A stretch of 64,000 nucleotides of DNA, from positions 62,001-126,000 of the forward strand of contig JAOPKD010000003.1 of NCBI GenBank assembly GCA_025517565.1, written 5' to 3'. Both the position numbers and the translations under genes were made by a program. The DNA is from Halapricum hydrolyticum (lineage in GTDB: Archaea > Halobacteriota > Halobacteria > Halobacteriales > Haloarculaceae). Shown here one piece after another: positions 1 through 8,879 of the stretch. Each line of letters starts with the position of its first letter. Within the stretch, counting starts at the first letter, position 1. The notes beneath the pieces were generated by a model. That model did no database searches. It saw nothing but the letters and a program-made list of their open reading frames with translations, and was not told where the DNA came from.

Positions 1-899
1 GATCGACCCGCGAGATAGAGAATTGACAATAGCAGGAACGCGGTGCCGACGCCCCCAGCGACAGTGAACGCCCAGATCTCCATCGTCTGGATGGCGACCC
101 ACACGCTGTACGCGACGAACGCGGCCAGGACGAGCAACCCGAGCTGGAGTTCGGGAGCGGTGAAAGAGACCGCACTCTCTCGATCGTCCGTGTCCCCGTC
201 GAGCTGTCGGGAGCCACCCTCTTCGCCGGTCCGCTGGGGACCGGCCGCTCTGTCGGAACGGTCAGCTTCGGTGGCGGGACCTTCACTGCTTTCCGACGTC
301 TGACCGGTCGCACTGTCGTCCACGTGTTCGTTTCCAACACGCAAGCGTTTCGACAGCGACCAGGCTTCCGAGAGGAACAACAGTCCGATCGGAGCGGCGA
401 CGAGCAACACGAACCCTGTCTGGGTCGAGGCGAAGCGGATGACGTACCCGATCAGCGGAATGACAAAGGGAATGCCTGCCACTACCGGGACACGCCCCTC
501 GACCTGTGCGGGTGTGACCGACTGTCGGTCCGCACTCTGTGAGTTGTCCCCCGCCGTTCGGAACGCCACGCCGTCGCCGTCTTGGATCACTTCGATGACA
601 CGGTGAGTCGTCGGACTGGTCTGCTCCCCGCGCTGGAATGTGATGATGTCTCCCCGCTCTATCTCGTCCGCAGGGACATCCTTGACGACAACGACGTCGC
701 CGGGGTTCATCGTCGGCTGCATGCTCCCTGAGAGCACGACGTAACTGCTGTCGGCTCCCACGACCTGCGGGACTGCGTAGATGACAAAGGGGAGGACGAT
801 CGCTAGGAGCAAAACCACGCCGACGATCTTTCCGAGCCGCCGGAAGAGGCGACGTTTTCGCTCTGACTCTGCAGCGGTCGATTCGTCATTTTCCGTCAT
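1..899 (-). CDS. Type I signal peptidase (archaeal/ER type, SipW-like), 3' end outside window
   Basis: Membrane serine peptidase that removes signal peptides from exported proteins. Reading leftwards from the ATG at 899, an acidic head is followed by a hydrophobic segment, then the catalytic serine motif SGSMQPTMNPGD, then TTHRV, which supplies the histidine that replaces the bacterial lysine in archaeal and ER-type enzymes. A second pair of hydrophobic stretches and a long acidic linker follow before the window ends, so the C-terminus is not seen. The ATG overlaps the stop codon of the preceding gene by one base, so both are probably on one transcript. Its position beside SipW-type substrates suggests it is their dedicated peptidase; that role is inferred. 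Confidence 0.85.
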   Translation of the reverse strand, partial: MTENDESTAAESERKRRLFRRLGKIVGVVLLLAIVLPFVIYAVPQVVGADSSYVVLSGSMQPTMNPGDVVVVKDVPADEIERGDIITFQRGEQTSPTTHRVIEVIQDGDGVAFRTAGDNSQSADRQSVTPAQVEGRVPVVAGIPFVIPLIGYVIRFASTQTGFVLLVAAPIGLLFLSEAWSLSKRLRVGNEHVDDSATGQTSESSEGPATEADRSDRAAGPQRTGEEGGSRQLDGDTDDRESAVSFTAPELQLGLLVLAAFVAYSVWVAIQTMEIWAFTVAGGVGTAFLLLSILYLAGR

Positions 900-1894
900 T
901 ATAACCCCTCCTTCGTTGGCGCATAGAGTAGCCCCCCTGTCGCGTTTCCGTCGAATCCAGTATCGCACGCGATCTCGTCAGGGCCTCCCTTGATGTCGAC
1001 TCTGCAGAGATCAGGATCGCTTCCGTCTGGATCAACGAGTTCGAATTCGACGGCGACTGTCTCATCGCCGTCGTCTTTTTCGACGGTGTCAGTCACTACG
1101 ACGTTGTATCCCGCACCGTCGCCGTCGTCGTCCTCGTACAGATCGTACGTCCCCGGCTCGATGTAGCTGTCACCGATGCCGTCTTGCTCGTAGCTGGAAT
1201 CCAATTCCAGTTTCCCGATCAACTCGCAACTCCCGTCGATTTCCGCGTAAATCTCGATGAAGCTGATGCCGTGGTACGTGACACATGGTTCGACCCGGGG
1301 GAACGGATTCGATAGCGTCGCGTTATGACGACACTGTTCGCCCTGGAATTGGAGCTGCAGTTCGACGTTTTTGGGGTTGTTCCCGCTGTAGTCGTCCGAA
1401 GATTCCCACTCGAACTCTACATCCAGTTCGCCATCGGACGGCAGGCACACGTCAGTCGTGTCGCAGTCCGGATCGAGAAGAATCCCGTTACATAGAGAGT
1501 TTGCGACGCTCAGCAACGTTCCTGACGCGATAATTTCGTCGTTGCAGACGTACGATACTGTCACGTACACTGAGTCAGCCGGTCCTGTTGGACACGTCGT
1601 TCGGAGCCAGATACGTGCGGGATTCGACTCCTCAACCGCGTGTGCAACGGTGACCACACTCGAATCACTTCCATCTGTCAGGTCGATCGCAAGCGTCGCG
1701 ACCCCGTCCTCGCTGGTCCCGCCCGGCCAGGAGGCGAGCAGGTCAAGCTGTCCCGCGCTGACTGTCGAACCCAGTAGCCTCTCCGTGTCGGTAAACAGCG
1801 CCGTCGTTCCGGCGCCGAACGCCGCACCCGCGGTCCCGACCGTCCCGAGCGATCCGAGGAGCGCGCGCCTCGATACCCCCTCTTTGCGTGTCAT
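899..1894 (-). CDS. SipW-dependent-type exported protein with C-terminal extension
   Basis: 331 residues. The N-terminus has arginines (SRRALLG), a Gly/Ala-rich hydrophobic core and the ending ALFTDTERLLGSTVSAGQLDL, which matches the SipW/TasA-type signal and mature start of its neighbours (FSDEE...LTAGxLDL). Near residue 190 comes the block FQGEQCRHN, a divergent form of the family's C-terminal block. A further 130 acidic residues of unknown fold with several cysteines follow. Probably secreted and cell-surface associated; the exact function is unknown. The gene overlaps the signal peptidase start by one base. Confidence 0.75.
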   Translation of the reverse strand: MTRKEGVSRRALLGSLGTVGTAGAAFGAGTTALFTDTERLLGSTVSAGQLDLLASWPGGTSEDGVATLAIDLTDGSDSSVVTVAHAVEESNPARIWLRTTCPTGPADSVYVTVSYVCNDEIIASGTLLSVANSLCNGILLDPDCDTTDVCLPSDGELDVEFEWESSDDYSGNNPKNVELQLQFQGEQCRHNATLSNPFPRVEPCVTYHGISFIEIYAEIDGSCELIGKLELDSSYEQDGIGDSYIEPGTYDLYEDDDGDGAGYNVVVTDTVEKDDGDETVAVEFELVDPDGSDPDLCRVDIKGGPDEIACDTGFDGNATGGLLYAPTKEGL

Positions 1895-2072
1895 TTCTCA
1901 CCACACATATCGACCCACCACTGGTTCGGAAACTGGTCTAGTGTACGGAGCAAGCGTGGTAGTTATGTTTCTCTTACCGTTCTCGCGGAACAGGTAGGAG
2001 GTCTTTTCGGCCGTCCACTCTCCAGGTATCGGGCTGTTTGAATTCCGCTTGTGTCTCGTTGTTTTCGGCATC

Positions 2073-2804
2073 TCACTCGACCTCTGCGGCGTAGAACCTC
2101 AGATCGAACGAGACCGAATCGGTCTGGGTTACGTTGATCTCCGGAGGCCCGGCGAACACCCAGCCGAAGGAGATCGTCACCGAGTTTTCGTCTGTGAGTG
2201 GCTCCGTTTCGGATGTCGTGGGATTCGCATCGAGTAAGACACCCTCTTCGCCCCTGTCTGGAAGGGCCTCGGCCACCTCCGCGAGCGTCCCCTCGGCGTC
2301 GGGATCGATCAGCCCTTCACCGAGGTCCTGCTCGCCGTTGGTCGCTCCCCACACGTCGACCCCGAGCGTGCCAGTGTCGTAAAAGAGCGTGACATCCAGG
2401 TAGTTCTGGAGTTCACCCTCGTTCGGCGTGTCGTCACCGGCCTCCCGCTCGGGATCGGTCAGGTCGTTCTCCTCCGTGCCGGTCAGATCGAACGCGAGCC
2501 GGGGGATGGAGTCGGGTGTTCCGTCAGTGAGGCTCATCTCGACAGTGAGCGTGCCGGCGTCTCCTGGCAGCAGGTTCGAAACCGAGTACCTGAACGCGCT
2601 TCCGGTGTCCGTGACTGAACCCGGATCGTCGTTCCCGTTTCGCGTGGCGGCCCAGTCGAGAACGAGTCCGTCCCCGTCGGTCGCCGTGTGATCGAGCGCG
2701 CGTGCCGGCTCGGTGGCAATAGCAAGTCCACCCGCTGTGGACACACCGACGGCTCCCAGTCCCGCGAGGAGTTTTCGCCGCGTCAGATTGCTGTTTGTCT
2801 TCAT
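2073..2804 (-). CDS. Exported protein related to the SipW-type family, short form
   Basis: 243 residues starting with a twin-arginine-like signal (LTRRKLLAGLGAVG). It lacks the FSDEE/LTAGxLDL element of the neighbours but ends with the same block, QTDSVSFDLRFYAAE, stopping just before the RHN tripeptide. The middle is an acidic beta-rich region, compatible with the TasA/camelysin-like core. It sits between family members on the same strand, so a shared surface role is likely. No enzymatic motif is visible. Confidence 0.65.
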   Translation of the reverse strand: MKTNSNLTRRKLLAGLGAVGVSTAGGLAIATEPARALDHTATDGDGLVLDWAATRNGNDDPGSVTDTGSAFRYSVSNLLPGDAGTLTVEMSLTDGTPDSIPRLAFDLTGTEENDLTDPEREAGDDTPNEGELQNYLDVTLFYDTGTLGVDVWGATNGEQDLGEGLIDPDAEGTLAEVAEALPDRGEEGVLLDANPTTSETEPLTDENSVTISFGWVFAGPPEINVTQTDSVSFDLRFYAAEVE

Positions 2805-2849
2805 GTGTCCCCTACCCCCGAGATGAAACCCACTGACGGTGGAATGTGG

Positions 2850-4604
2850 CTAACTTCCCGGCGCAGTGTAGCTGCCCTCCTCGTAGAGCAGTCCCTCGTC
2901 GGGGTCGTCGATCTGGACGTCCACTGGACGTTCGGACCCGTCCGTCGCGGGACAGGCCGTCGTGTAGGAGATCACGTACGCCGGGTCGGTGATCTCGCCG
3001 ACGATGTCTTCGAGGATCACGTCGAATTCGGCGTCGTTGATATCGATCCACGTTCCGTCGTCGACGTTCTCCGCGATGTCGCGCTTGCTTACCGTGCTGG
3101 AAACGACACTCGGGGCGACTGCGTAGAACGTGAAGTTTCCATCGTTGAGGAAGCCTTCAATCTCCGACTGGGTGAATCGGGCCCGCGAATCGGTCGTCGA
3201 GTCGTACGCCCCGACGTCGGTGATGTCGATCACGATACGCTGGGCGCCGGACCGGAAGGCCGAGAGTTCGTCGTTATTCCCGTCGTCCGTCGGTGCATTA
3301 CCAGTCCCCACTGCGAGTGCGTCGACGTTGTCTTCGGGATTGTCACCACCGCCAGACGCTGAGAGTCCATCTACTGCCGTGTCGAACGCCGTTGCATCGG
3401 TGAAGTCTGTGTCGAGTTCGACCTCGTCTTTGAACGAGACTAGCGCGTACCGCGCGTCGATGCCCGCAGCCTCAATGTCGTCGGTGAGGTTGGTGACTTC
3501 GCTCTTCAGGGCTGTGATCTCGCCGCCCATGCTACCAGTGTCATCGAAGACGACAACAATGTCGACCGTACCGCCCGACTCGAAGGCGACGCTATCGATG
3601 GTCTGGCCACAGCCGGCTTCGTTGATCGAGAAATTCGCGGCGGTGAGATCTCCCGCGCTCCCTGTGTCCGTGCTCACGCGAAGGCGCGCGTCGATGTCAG
3701 GATATCCCGTATCCGGATCCGGCCCGACTGACAGCAGGTTCGTGAACTCGTCGTCCGTCGAACCCAGCTCGAAGTTTGCATCGGGGCAATCACACTCTCC
3801 GGTCTCCCACACGGGGGTCGCACACTCGTTGTGCCGCGACTGGACGGCGTCGAACACGAAGTCCCACGCGACGGAGTCTGTCTGGACCTCGTTGCCGACG
3901 TCGGCGGGCAACTCCAGCAGCAGGCAGAAGCTCAGCTCGGACACGTCGGCACCGATTGCGCCTCCGTCTTCCCCGCCGAACGTCTCCCATACGTCGGCCA
4001 GGCTCACACCGCCGAGCAACTCGTTCGTCAGCGCGTCTCGCTCGTCTTCGCCGTCACCGAGATCTGCACTCTCGTCGTACCCGCCGTAGACGGTTACGTC
4101 GATGGCCTGAGCGAGTTCACCCTCGCCGTCCGGGTCGCCGATCTCGTCCGTGACTGCCGTATTCGGGTTCTCCAGCACGTCGGACAGTTCGTCTTCCGCG
4201 CTGGCTTCCGGCTCATTGACCGAGTTCTCGTCGTTGGCCGTGTTCGTTGCGGTGAGGCTGAGGCAGGCCGGATTCGTCTCGACGACGATATCGTAACAGA
4301 GGATCAACCAGTCCCCCGTCTTCATGTCGCCGATCTGAATGCCGGTCTCAACGGCCCCGTCCGCGGTCGCTTCCCATCCCTCGAAGGATACCTGGTCGGA
4401 TTCGATCCACTCGTCGCTGATCCCGGCGACCGAGCCAGTCACCGACAGGTCGAGGCTGCCAGCGGTCAGTGAGTTGTTTGCGAACGTCTCCTCGTCGCTG
4501 AAGAATGCCGTCGTTCCGTATCCCGCAGCCGCACCTGCGAGTCCCACGGCCCCCACGCTGCCGAGGATTTTCCGTCGCGTTAGTTTCAAATTCTTGTCTG
4601 TCAT
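2850..4604 (-). CDS. SipW-type exported protein with appended von Willebrand A domain
   Basis: 584 residues from the ATG at 4604. An ATG at 4607 gives one extra Met; 4604 is better spaced from GGTGGT and parallels the MTDGN start of the next gene. Signal: LTRRKILGSVGAVG...AFFSDEETFANN, then LTAGSLDL. The family core ends at about residue 257 with QTDSVAWDF...RHN. A vWA domain follows: the MIDAS loop FDDTGSMGG near residue 345, then hydrophobic strands and DITDVG further on. vWA domains bind metal and mediate protein-protein contacts, so an adhesive or matrix role is plausible. The 5' leader folds into hairpins. Confidence 0.8.
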   Translation of the reverse strand: MTDKNLKLTRRKILGSVGAVGLAGAAAGYGTTAFFSDEETFANNSLTAGSLDLSVTGSVAGISDEWIESDQVSFEGWEATADGAVETGIQIGDMKTGDWLILCYDIVVETNPACLSLTATNTANDENSVNEPEASAEDELSDVLENPNTAVTDEIGDPDGEGELAQAIDVTVYGGYDESADLGDGEDERDALTNELLGGVSLADVWETFGGEDGGAIGADVSELSFCLLLELPADVGNEVQTDSVAWDFVFDAVQSRHNECATPVWETGECDCPDANFELGSTDDEFTNLLSVGPDPDTGYPDIDARLRVSTDTGSAGDLTAANFSINEAGCGQTIDSVAFESGGTVDIVVVFDDTGSMGGEITALKSEVTNLTDDIEAAGIDARYALVSFKDEVELDTDFTDATAFDTAVDGLSASGGGDNPEDNVDALAVGTGNAPTDDGNNDELSAFRSGAQRIVIDITDVGAYDSTTDSRARFTQSEIEGFLNDGNFTFYAVAPSVVSSTVSKRDIAENVDDGTWIDINDAEFDVILEDIVGEITDPAYVISYTTACPATDGSERPVDVQIDDPDEGLLYEEGSYTAPGS

Positions 4605-4608
4605 CATC

Positions 4609-4694
4609 TACCACCTTTGGTGGTAACGGCCTGCCGACGGAGTCGAACCGTCGATCACGACGTCATCTGAACGTCGAGTGCACCCGCACAGGCT
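4609..4694 (-). promoter_or_regulatory. Structured 5' leader with tRNA-like fold
   Basis: Upstream of the vWA gene at 4604. Read on the minus strand it contains: a 6-bp arm with 7-nt loop (4658-4676); four unpaired bases; a 6-bp arm with loop TTCGACT (4635-4653) that matches the tRNA T-loop consensus; a 5-6 bp stem joining 4688-4693 to 4629-4634; and a 7-bp hairpin (4609-4615 with 4619-4625) that includes the ribosome-binding purines GGTGGT. Pairing is seen directly. A regulatory role, such as occlusion of the start or RNA processing, is inferred. Confidence 0.55.
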
Positions 4695-4706
4695 ACGATT
4701 CAGTAG

Positions 4707-6434
4707 CTATGTGGTGGTTTCGTCCACGAGGTCGTTGTGGCGACACTGTTCGGCGTAGAAGCCCAGATCGAAGCTCACGGAGTCGCCCTGGACCTCGTTG
4801 CCGACCGTTCTGGGGAGCCACCAGGCGAATCCGATGAAGTTCGTCACACCGGGATCGAAACACTCGCGGCTCTCGTTGGTCGGATCGTCCTCCAGCTCGT
4901 CGAACTCGGTCGATCGGTTCCCGTCGAGTGGGATCCCGTCTCCGGTCGAGAGGGCCTCTAGATCCGCTGCCAGAGTCCCACGGCGGAACACCTCTTCGGT
5001 CATCGCGACGTTTTCGAGGATGTCGTCGAGTATCCTCGCCACATCTTCGACGTCTTCAGCACTGTAGTAATCAGCGGCGTCCCCGGCGATGTAATCGCGG
5101 AGGTACGCCCGAAGTGTCGAAACCGAGGGGCCATCCTCGCAGACGTTTGCGTCCTCGTTGTTGGTAATCGGTCTGTCGTCGGCGACACCCACGGCTAGGA
5201 TTCGGTGATCGTCTCTGATGGCATCCGCCACAGCTGCGGTTTCACAGAGCTCGGCGTCCTCGACGATCGAGTTGCTCGGATCCCCATCCTCGTATGGTCC
5301 GGGAGTGTACCCGCCATCGATCGGGAACTCGTCGTATCCGGAGTTGGGGTAGTTCGGCCCACCGTCGGTGAACATCACGATGAACGTCTCCGCGCCAGAG
5401 CGTCCGTTCACCGACAGCTCCTCGGCAGCCACGTCGAGTGCTGCCGGCATCGGCGTGTTCCCGCCAGCGGAGAGTCCGGAGAACTCGACTGGCCCGTCGG
5501 CTAGGCTGGTGAAGTCGTCGACGGCACTGTCACCGAAGGAGAGCCCTCCGACTCGGGCGGTGCTCGTCGCATCGAGTTCGTCCGCGAGGTTGTTTGCATC
5601 GGTTTGCAGGGTCTCGACTTCGCCCTGTTCGAGCGATCCCGACGTGTCGACGGCGATCATAACGTCGACCTCGCCGATCGATTCGTCGATCACGTTGTTG
5701 CCGTTCGGATCGTACCACCAGGCAGTCTGGATGTTCTCGGCCAGGTTCGGCTCGTTCCCATCGTCGCCTTCGGCTACCTGCTCGGGTTCGGGGTTGGCAC
5801 CGCCGTCCTCGCTGACGTTCGCCGCCTGGAGCCAGACGTACCCAGGATTGCCACAGAGGTGGAGACTCAGCGTGAGTTCCCCGAAGTCTCCGGGCTTGAC
5901 GTCGTCGAGATTGACGAGCGGGGCCGGGCTTTCGTCGTCCAGGCGCGCGTCGTCGGTATCGCCACGGAGCCCACTGGCCGGATCGAGGTGTTCCGGCATG
6001 TCCGCTCCGTCTTCGCAGGGTGCGTACGAGAACCCTATCTCCTCGCCATCTCCCAGGTTCATCTCCTGGATCCCGTCGTCGTTCGGGTCCGGGAACGCGT
6101 CGATCGCCGTCGCGTCCATGAACGTCCCGAGATCGTCCTCATCGACCGCGATCATCGGGTTCTCGGGATCCGGGAGTCCGACCTGGTCGTCCCCGATATC
6201 GTCCATGCTGTCGACGTGGGACACCGCGACATCTGTGTCGAAATCGTCCCAGTAGTGTTCCTCCCAGTCGACCTTGAGATCGAGCGCGCCGGCCGTGAGC
6301 GTGTTGTTGTCGAACGATTCCTCGTCGCTGAAGTAGGCGGTCGTCCCGTACCCAGCAGCCGCACCGGCGATCCCGACGGCACCGATGCTCCCCAGCACCT
6401 TCCGCCGCGTGAGATCGAAGTTTCCGTCTGTCAT
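4707..6434 (-). CDS. SipW-type exported protein with internal von Willebrand A domain
   Basis: 575 residues from the ATG at 6434. An upstream in-frame ATG at 6464 would put ten residues into the hairpin leader; MTDGNFDLTRRK matches the paralogue start and has GGGGGAT upstream. Signal with YFSDEESFDNN, then LTAGALDL. The vWA domain (about residues 250-460) has the canonical MIDAS AVDTSGS and the strand MFTDGGPN. It lies inside the family core, which resumes and ends with GDSVSFDLGFYAEQCRHN at the C-terminus. The paralogue downstream carries its vWA after the core instead. Predicted secreted surface protein. Confidence 0.8.
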   Translation of the reverse strand: MTDGNFDLTRRKVLGSIGAVGIAGAAAGYGTTAYFSDEESFDNNTLTAGALDLKVDWEEHYWDDFDTDVAVSHVDSMDDIGDDQVGLPDPENPMIAVDEDDLGTFMDATAIDAFPDPNDDGIQEMNLGDGEEIGFSYAPCEDGADMPEHLDPASGLRGDTDDARLDDESPAPLVNLDDVKPGDFGELTLSLHLCGNPGYVWLQAANVSEDGGANPEPEQVAEGDDGNEPNLAENIQTAWWYDPNGNNVIDESIGEVDVMIAVDTSGSLEQGEVETLQTDANNLADELDATSTARVGGLSFGDSAVDDFTSLADGPVEFSGLSAGGNTPMPAALDVAAEELSVNGRSGAETFIVMFTDGGPNYPNSGYDEFPIDGGYTPGPYEDGDPSNSIVEDAELCETAAVADAIRDDHRILAVGVADDRPITNNEDANVCEDGPSVSTLRAYLRDYIAGDAADYYSAEDVEDVARILDDILENVAMTEEVFRRGTLAADLEALSTGDGIPLDGNRSTEFDELEDDPTNESRECFDPGVTNFIGFAWWLPRTVGNEVQGDSVSFDLGFYAEQCRHNDLVDETTT

Positions 6435-6441
6435 TGATGAT

Positions 6442-6626
6442 CCCCCATCTTGGGGAAGGCCCACCGGCGGAATCGAACCGCCGCCCGTGGCGGGGTCGCG
6501 TGACGTATCGCCGGCGAAACCGGCAATCTCGTCACACGGACATGCCGTGTGTTGGATCTCCGGGAAAGTCCGGAGAATCGGACACCTGTGTGGGTCGAAG
6601 ACCGTTTATGCTGTACTGTGCAGCTT
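6442..6626 (-). promoter_or_regulatory. Five-hairpin 5' leader and TATA-like promoter of the vWA gene
   Basis: A TATA-like element (CATAAACGG on the minus strand, about 6602-6610) sits some 25-30 nt before the first hairpin. In order of transcription the hairpins are 6576-6557 (7 bp), 6551-6533 (7 bp), 6535-6500 (6-bp outer stem around an inner 5-bp stem), 6483-6465 (6 bp closing the loop TTCGATT, a tRNA T-arm consensus) and 6455-6443 (5 bp with a 3-nt loop, next to the ribosome-binding purines). The second and third share three bases, so they may alternate. Confidence 0.6.
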
Positions 6627-7927
6627 CACGGACTGATCGAAGCGTCTACCTTGGCAACATAGACGGGATCGCTCCCGAGTGGGGTGATCGAACTATCGTC
6701 GTCCGGCTGGTCAGTCACTACAATATAAAGCGGATTATCGTCCTCTCCCTGATTGACGAAGATTCTCAGGACATTGGTGTTGGGATTGACGTATCCTGCA
6801 GCCACTCTGAGCTGACCGTACTCCCCGATGTAACCGTACTGTCTGAAATCGCCTTCTGATCCGAGATCTAGCCCTGACCCGGACGTATTGATGTCGAAAA
6901 CATCGTACGTGTAGGGGTTGCCGCTCGGGCTAATTGTCGTCGTTCGCTCGACCTCTGGGATACTGTCACTGTAGTCATCCGCGAAGATCACTGTCTCGCC
7001 GTCGTCGAGGGCCGTCTTCAACTCCGTATCACTGCTGACCACGGTTGCGAACGGAGTTTGGGGATCCTCGTTGTGCCTGGCCTGCTCAGCAGCGAATCCG
7101 ATGTCGAATTCGACGCTGTCGGTCTGGATCACGTTACCGACTTCAGTGGGAACCTCCCAGTCGATGCAGATGCACTGCCCTGTTTGCGTTTCGAAGTCAG
7201 GACTGCCCGGGTAGGCGCCATCGTCCGTTGGCATCCATTCGCCATCAGACTCTTCTAGACCGTCCAGCAGGTATCCGGTCTGGAGCTCCGAGAGCAGATC
7301 CGCGAGCGTGTAGTCGTCGGGGTTTTCCAATTCGCGAACCGTCTCGAAGTCGTCCGGACCTTCCGGTGGCGCACCTTCGAGATCGTCGGACGGTTCACAG
7401 TACGCGACCGTCACCTGGATGTTGTCCGCGAGTTCGCCGAAACCTTCCCCAGTGGGGCCGTCATCTGGCACCGGGAAATCGGTGTAGTCACTTCCATCAC
7501 GGTAGTCTATCTCGTCTTCTTCCACGTCACCTTCGGGCTCGGTGTAACCGTTCTCGTACTGCGTGAATCCAGTACTACCCGCCCACAACCACGCGGGGTT
7601 GTCGACGATCTTCGGGCAGAACACCAACTTCCCCGAGTCACCCGGCTTGACGTCGGCGATCTGGTACTCTCCAACCGCAGATCCTTCACCCTGGATCCGC
7701 CCAGACCCAGTCGTACTCCCCGTTTCGCCGGTCGCCGATCCCTGATCGACGGAGGTCCAGTAGTCGACGACCAGGTCCAGTTCTCCGGCTGTGAGTTCGT
7801 TGTTCGCGAACGATTCCTCGTCACTGAAATACGCGCTCGTGCCGAGCCCGGCACCGGCCCCGGCGAGGCCGATCGTCGCCAGCCCCCCGAGCGCTTTTCT
7901 CCGTGACAGTTCGTATTTTTCTGACAT
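6626..7927 (-). CDS. SipW-type exported protein with C-terminal domain of unknown fold
   Basis: 433 residues from ATG 7927 (MSEKYELSRRK); a longer reading from 7981 runs through the leader hairpins and is unlikely. The signal ends in YFSDEESFANN, then LTAGELDL. The core ends near residue 285 with QTDSVEFDIGFAAEQARHN. The remaining 150 residues are beta-rich and Tyr/Gly-containing, without a motif I recognise. First gene of the minus-strand row, with its own promoter and hairpin leader. Predicted cell-surface or matrix protein. Confidence 0.75.
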   Translation of the reverse strand: MSEKYELSRRKALGGLATIGLAGAGAGLGTSAYFSDEESFANNELTAGELDLVVDYWTSVDQGSATGETGSTTGSGRIQGEGSAVGEYQIADVKPGDSGKLVFCPKIVDNPAWLWAGSTGFTQYENGYTEPEGDVEEDEIDYRDGSDYTDFPVPDDGPTGEGFGELADNIQVTVAYCEPSDDLEGAPPEGPDDFETVRELENPDDYTLADLLSELQTGYLLDGLEESDGEWMPTDDGAYPGSPDFETQTGQCICIDWEVPTEVGNVIQTDSVEFDIGFAAEQARHNEDPQTPFATVVSSDTELKTALDDGETVIFADDYSDSIPEVERTTTISPSGNPYTYDVFDINTSGSGLDLGSEGDFRQYGYIGEYGQLRVAAGYVNPNTNVLRIFVNQGEDDNPLYIVVTDQPDDDSSITPLGSDPVYVAKVDASISP

Positions 7928-7939
7928 GGTTACTTTCCT

Positions 7940-8008
7940 GTTCGGACCCCCACCTCGGGTCGGCCCGAACGTGCTATCCACTCGGATAGCTACTTACTAA
8001 GATAATTA
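7940..8008 (-). promoter_or_regulatory. Promoter and two-hairpin leader of the first SipW-type gene
   Basis: On the minus strand TAATTATCTTA (about 7998-8008) is a good haloarchaeal TATA box. Transcription would begin near 7975. Two hairpins follow: GCTATCC/GGATAGC with a 4-nt loop (7973-7990) and GTTCGG/CCGAAC enclosing ACCC/GGGT (7940-7970). Leaders with hairpins thus precede three family members. Confidence 0.5.
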
Positions 8009-8213
8009 CCGGATCAACCCGTGCTAATCACACATGTCCGTCTAAAACGGCCGGTTAGCGCCGTAGATGGCTGTATTTGAAAACGCTAGATATGTCCTAC
8101 CATAGGAGGAAGCAAGCGGTAAACATATACTACGGTTCCGGCAACCATTCTGAACCACTCGGTACGGAACTCTAATAGACCGGTAGGATACATCTTCACA
8201 CCTCAGAAATAGT

Positions 8214-8879
8214 ATGTCTTCCGCGAACGGACCTCTACGTTTATGGGTCAGTATTCAGTCTACTCGTCTGACTGGAGCAGGCTGGCTGCGAGGGGTGGGA
8301 ATGCACATGGTGATAGGGATGGCAGCGATCACGGGCGGCAGTATCGACCCGCAGGAAGTGCACGAGATCCTGCGCAACTCCCGGCGGCGGCAGGTGATCA
8401 AACAGCTGAGCAGCCGTCTGGGGCCCGTAACCCTCCGGGAGTTGTCCGAGCGGATAGCTGCCGAAGAGACCGGAGAGACCCCGCCGCCACGGAAGGTCCG
8501 GGACAGCGTCTACAACTCCCTGCATCAGACGCACCTGCCGAAACTTGACGAGATGGACGTCGTCGTCTACGACAAGGATCGAAAGACGGTCCGACTCCGC
8601 GAGCGAGCCAAGCAGGTCAACCGGTACATGCGGATGGTCACCGACTACGGCGTCTCCTGGGCGCAGTTCTACCGGACGCTCGGCGTCGTCGCGCTGGTGA
8701 GTGTCATCGCCGCACAGACCGGCGTGCCCGTGATCGGCGCGATGCCCGTGCTCCTTCTCGCGAGTGGATTTCTCGTGCTGTTCGGGGTCGCCACTGCCTA
8801 TCAGATGTGGACGCTACGCTGGTTCTACATGCGCTCGATCGTCCCCGACGACTCGACAGCCGCTCGCTCGGACGACTGA
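8214..8879 (+). CDS. Winged-helix regulator with C-terminal membrane segments (DUF7344 type)
   Basis: Up to 221 residues. The real start may be an internal ATG at 8301 or 8319, because the first 30 residues look unlike the family. The domain SIDPQEVHEILRNSRRR...LRELSERIAAEE...VYNSLHQTHLPKLDEMDVV...DRKTVRLRE is the haloarchaeal winged-helix domain found in several other genes here. Two hydrophobic helices follow (about residues 150-200), so it is probably a membrane-anchored DNA-binding protein. It is divergent from the SipW-type row and could regulate it; that is inference from position only. Confidence 0.7.
   Translation: MSSANGPLRLWVSIQSTRLTGAGWLRGVGMHMVIGMAAITGGSIDPQEVHEILRNSRRRQVIKQLSSRLGPVTLRELSERIAAEETGETPPPRKVRDSVYNSLHQTHLPKLDEMDVVVYDKDRKTVRLRERAKQVNRYMRMVTDYGVSWAQFYRTLGVVALVSVIAAQTGVPVIGAMPVLLLASGFLVLFGVATAYQMWTLRWFYMRSIVPDDSTAARSDD

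Noticed and set aside
4629-4694. A functional tRNA gene on the minus strand
   Set aside because: The D-arm is almost missing and the anticodon loop lacks the invariant U33; kept only as a tRNA-like structure.
6465-6483. A tRNA gene, because of a perfect T-arm
   Set aside because: No acceptor partner, anticodon arm or D-arm can be placed around it in tRNA geometry; it lies in a series of simple hairpins in an mRNA leader.
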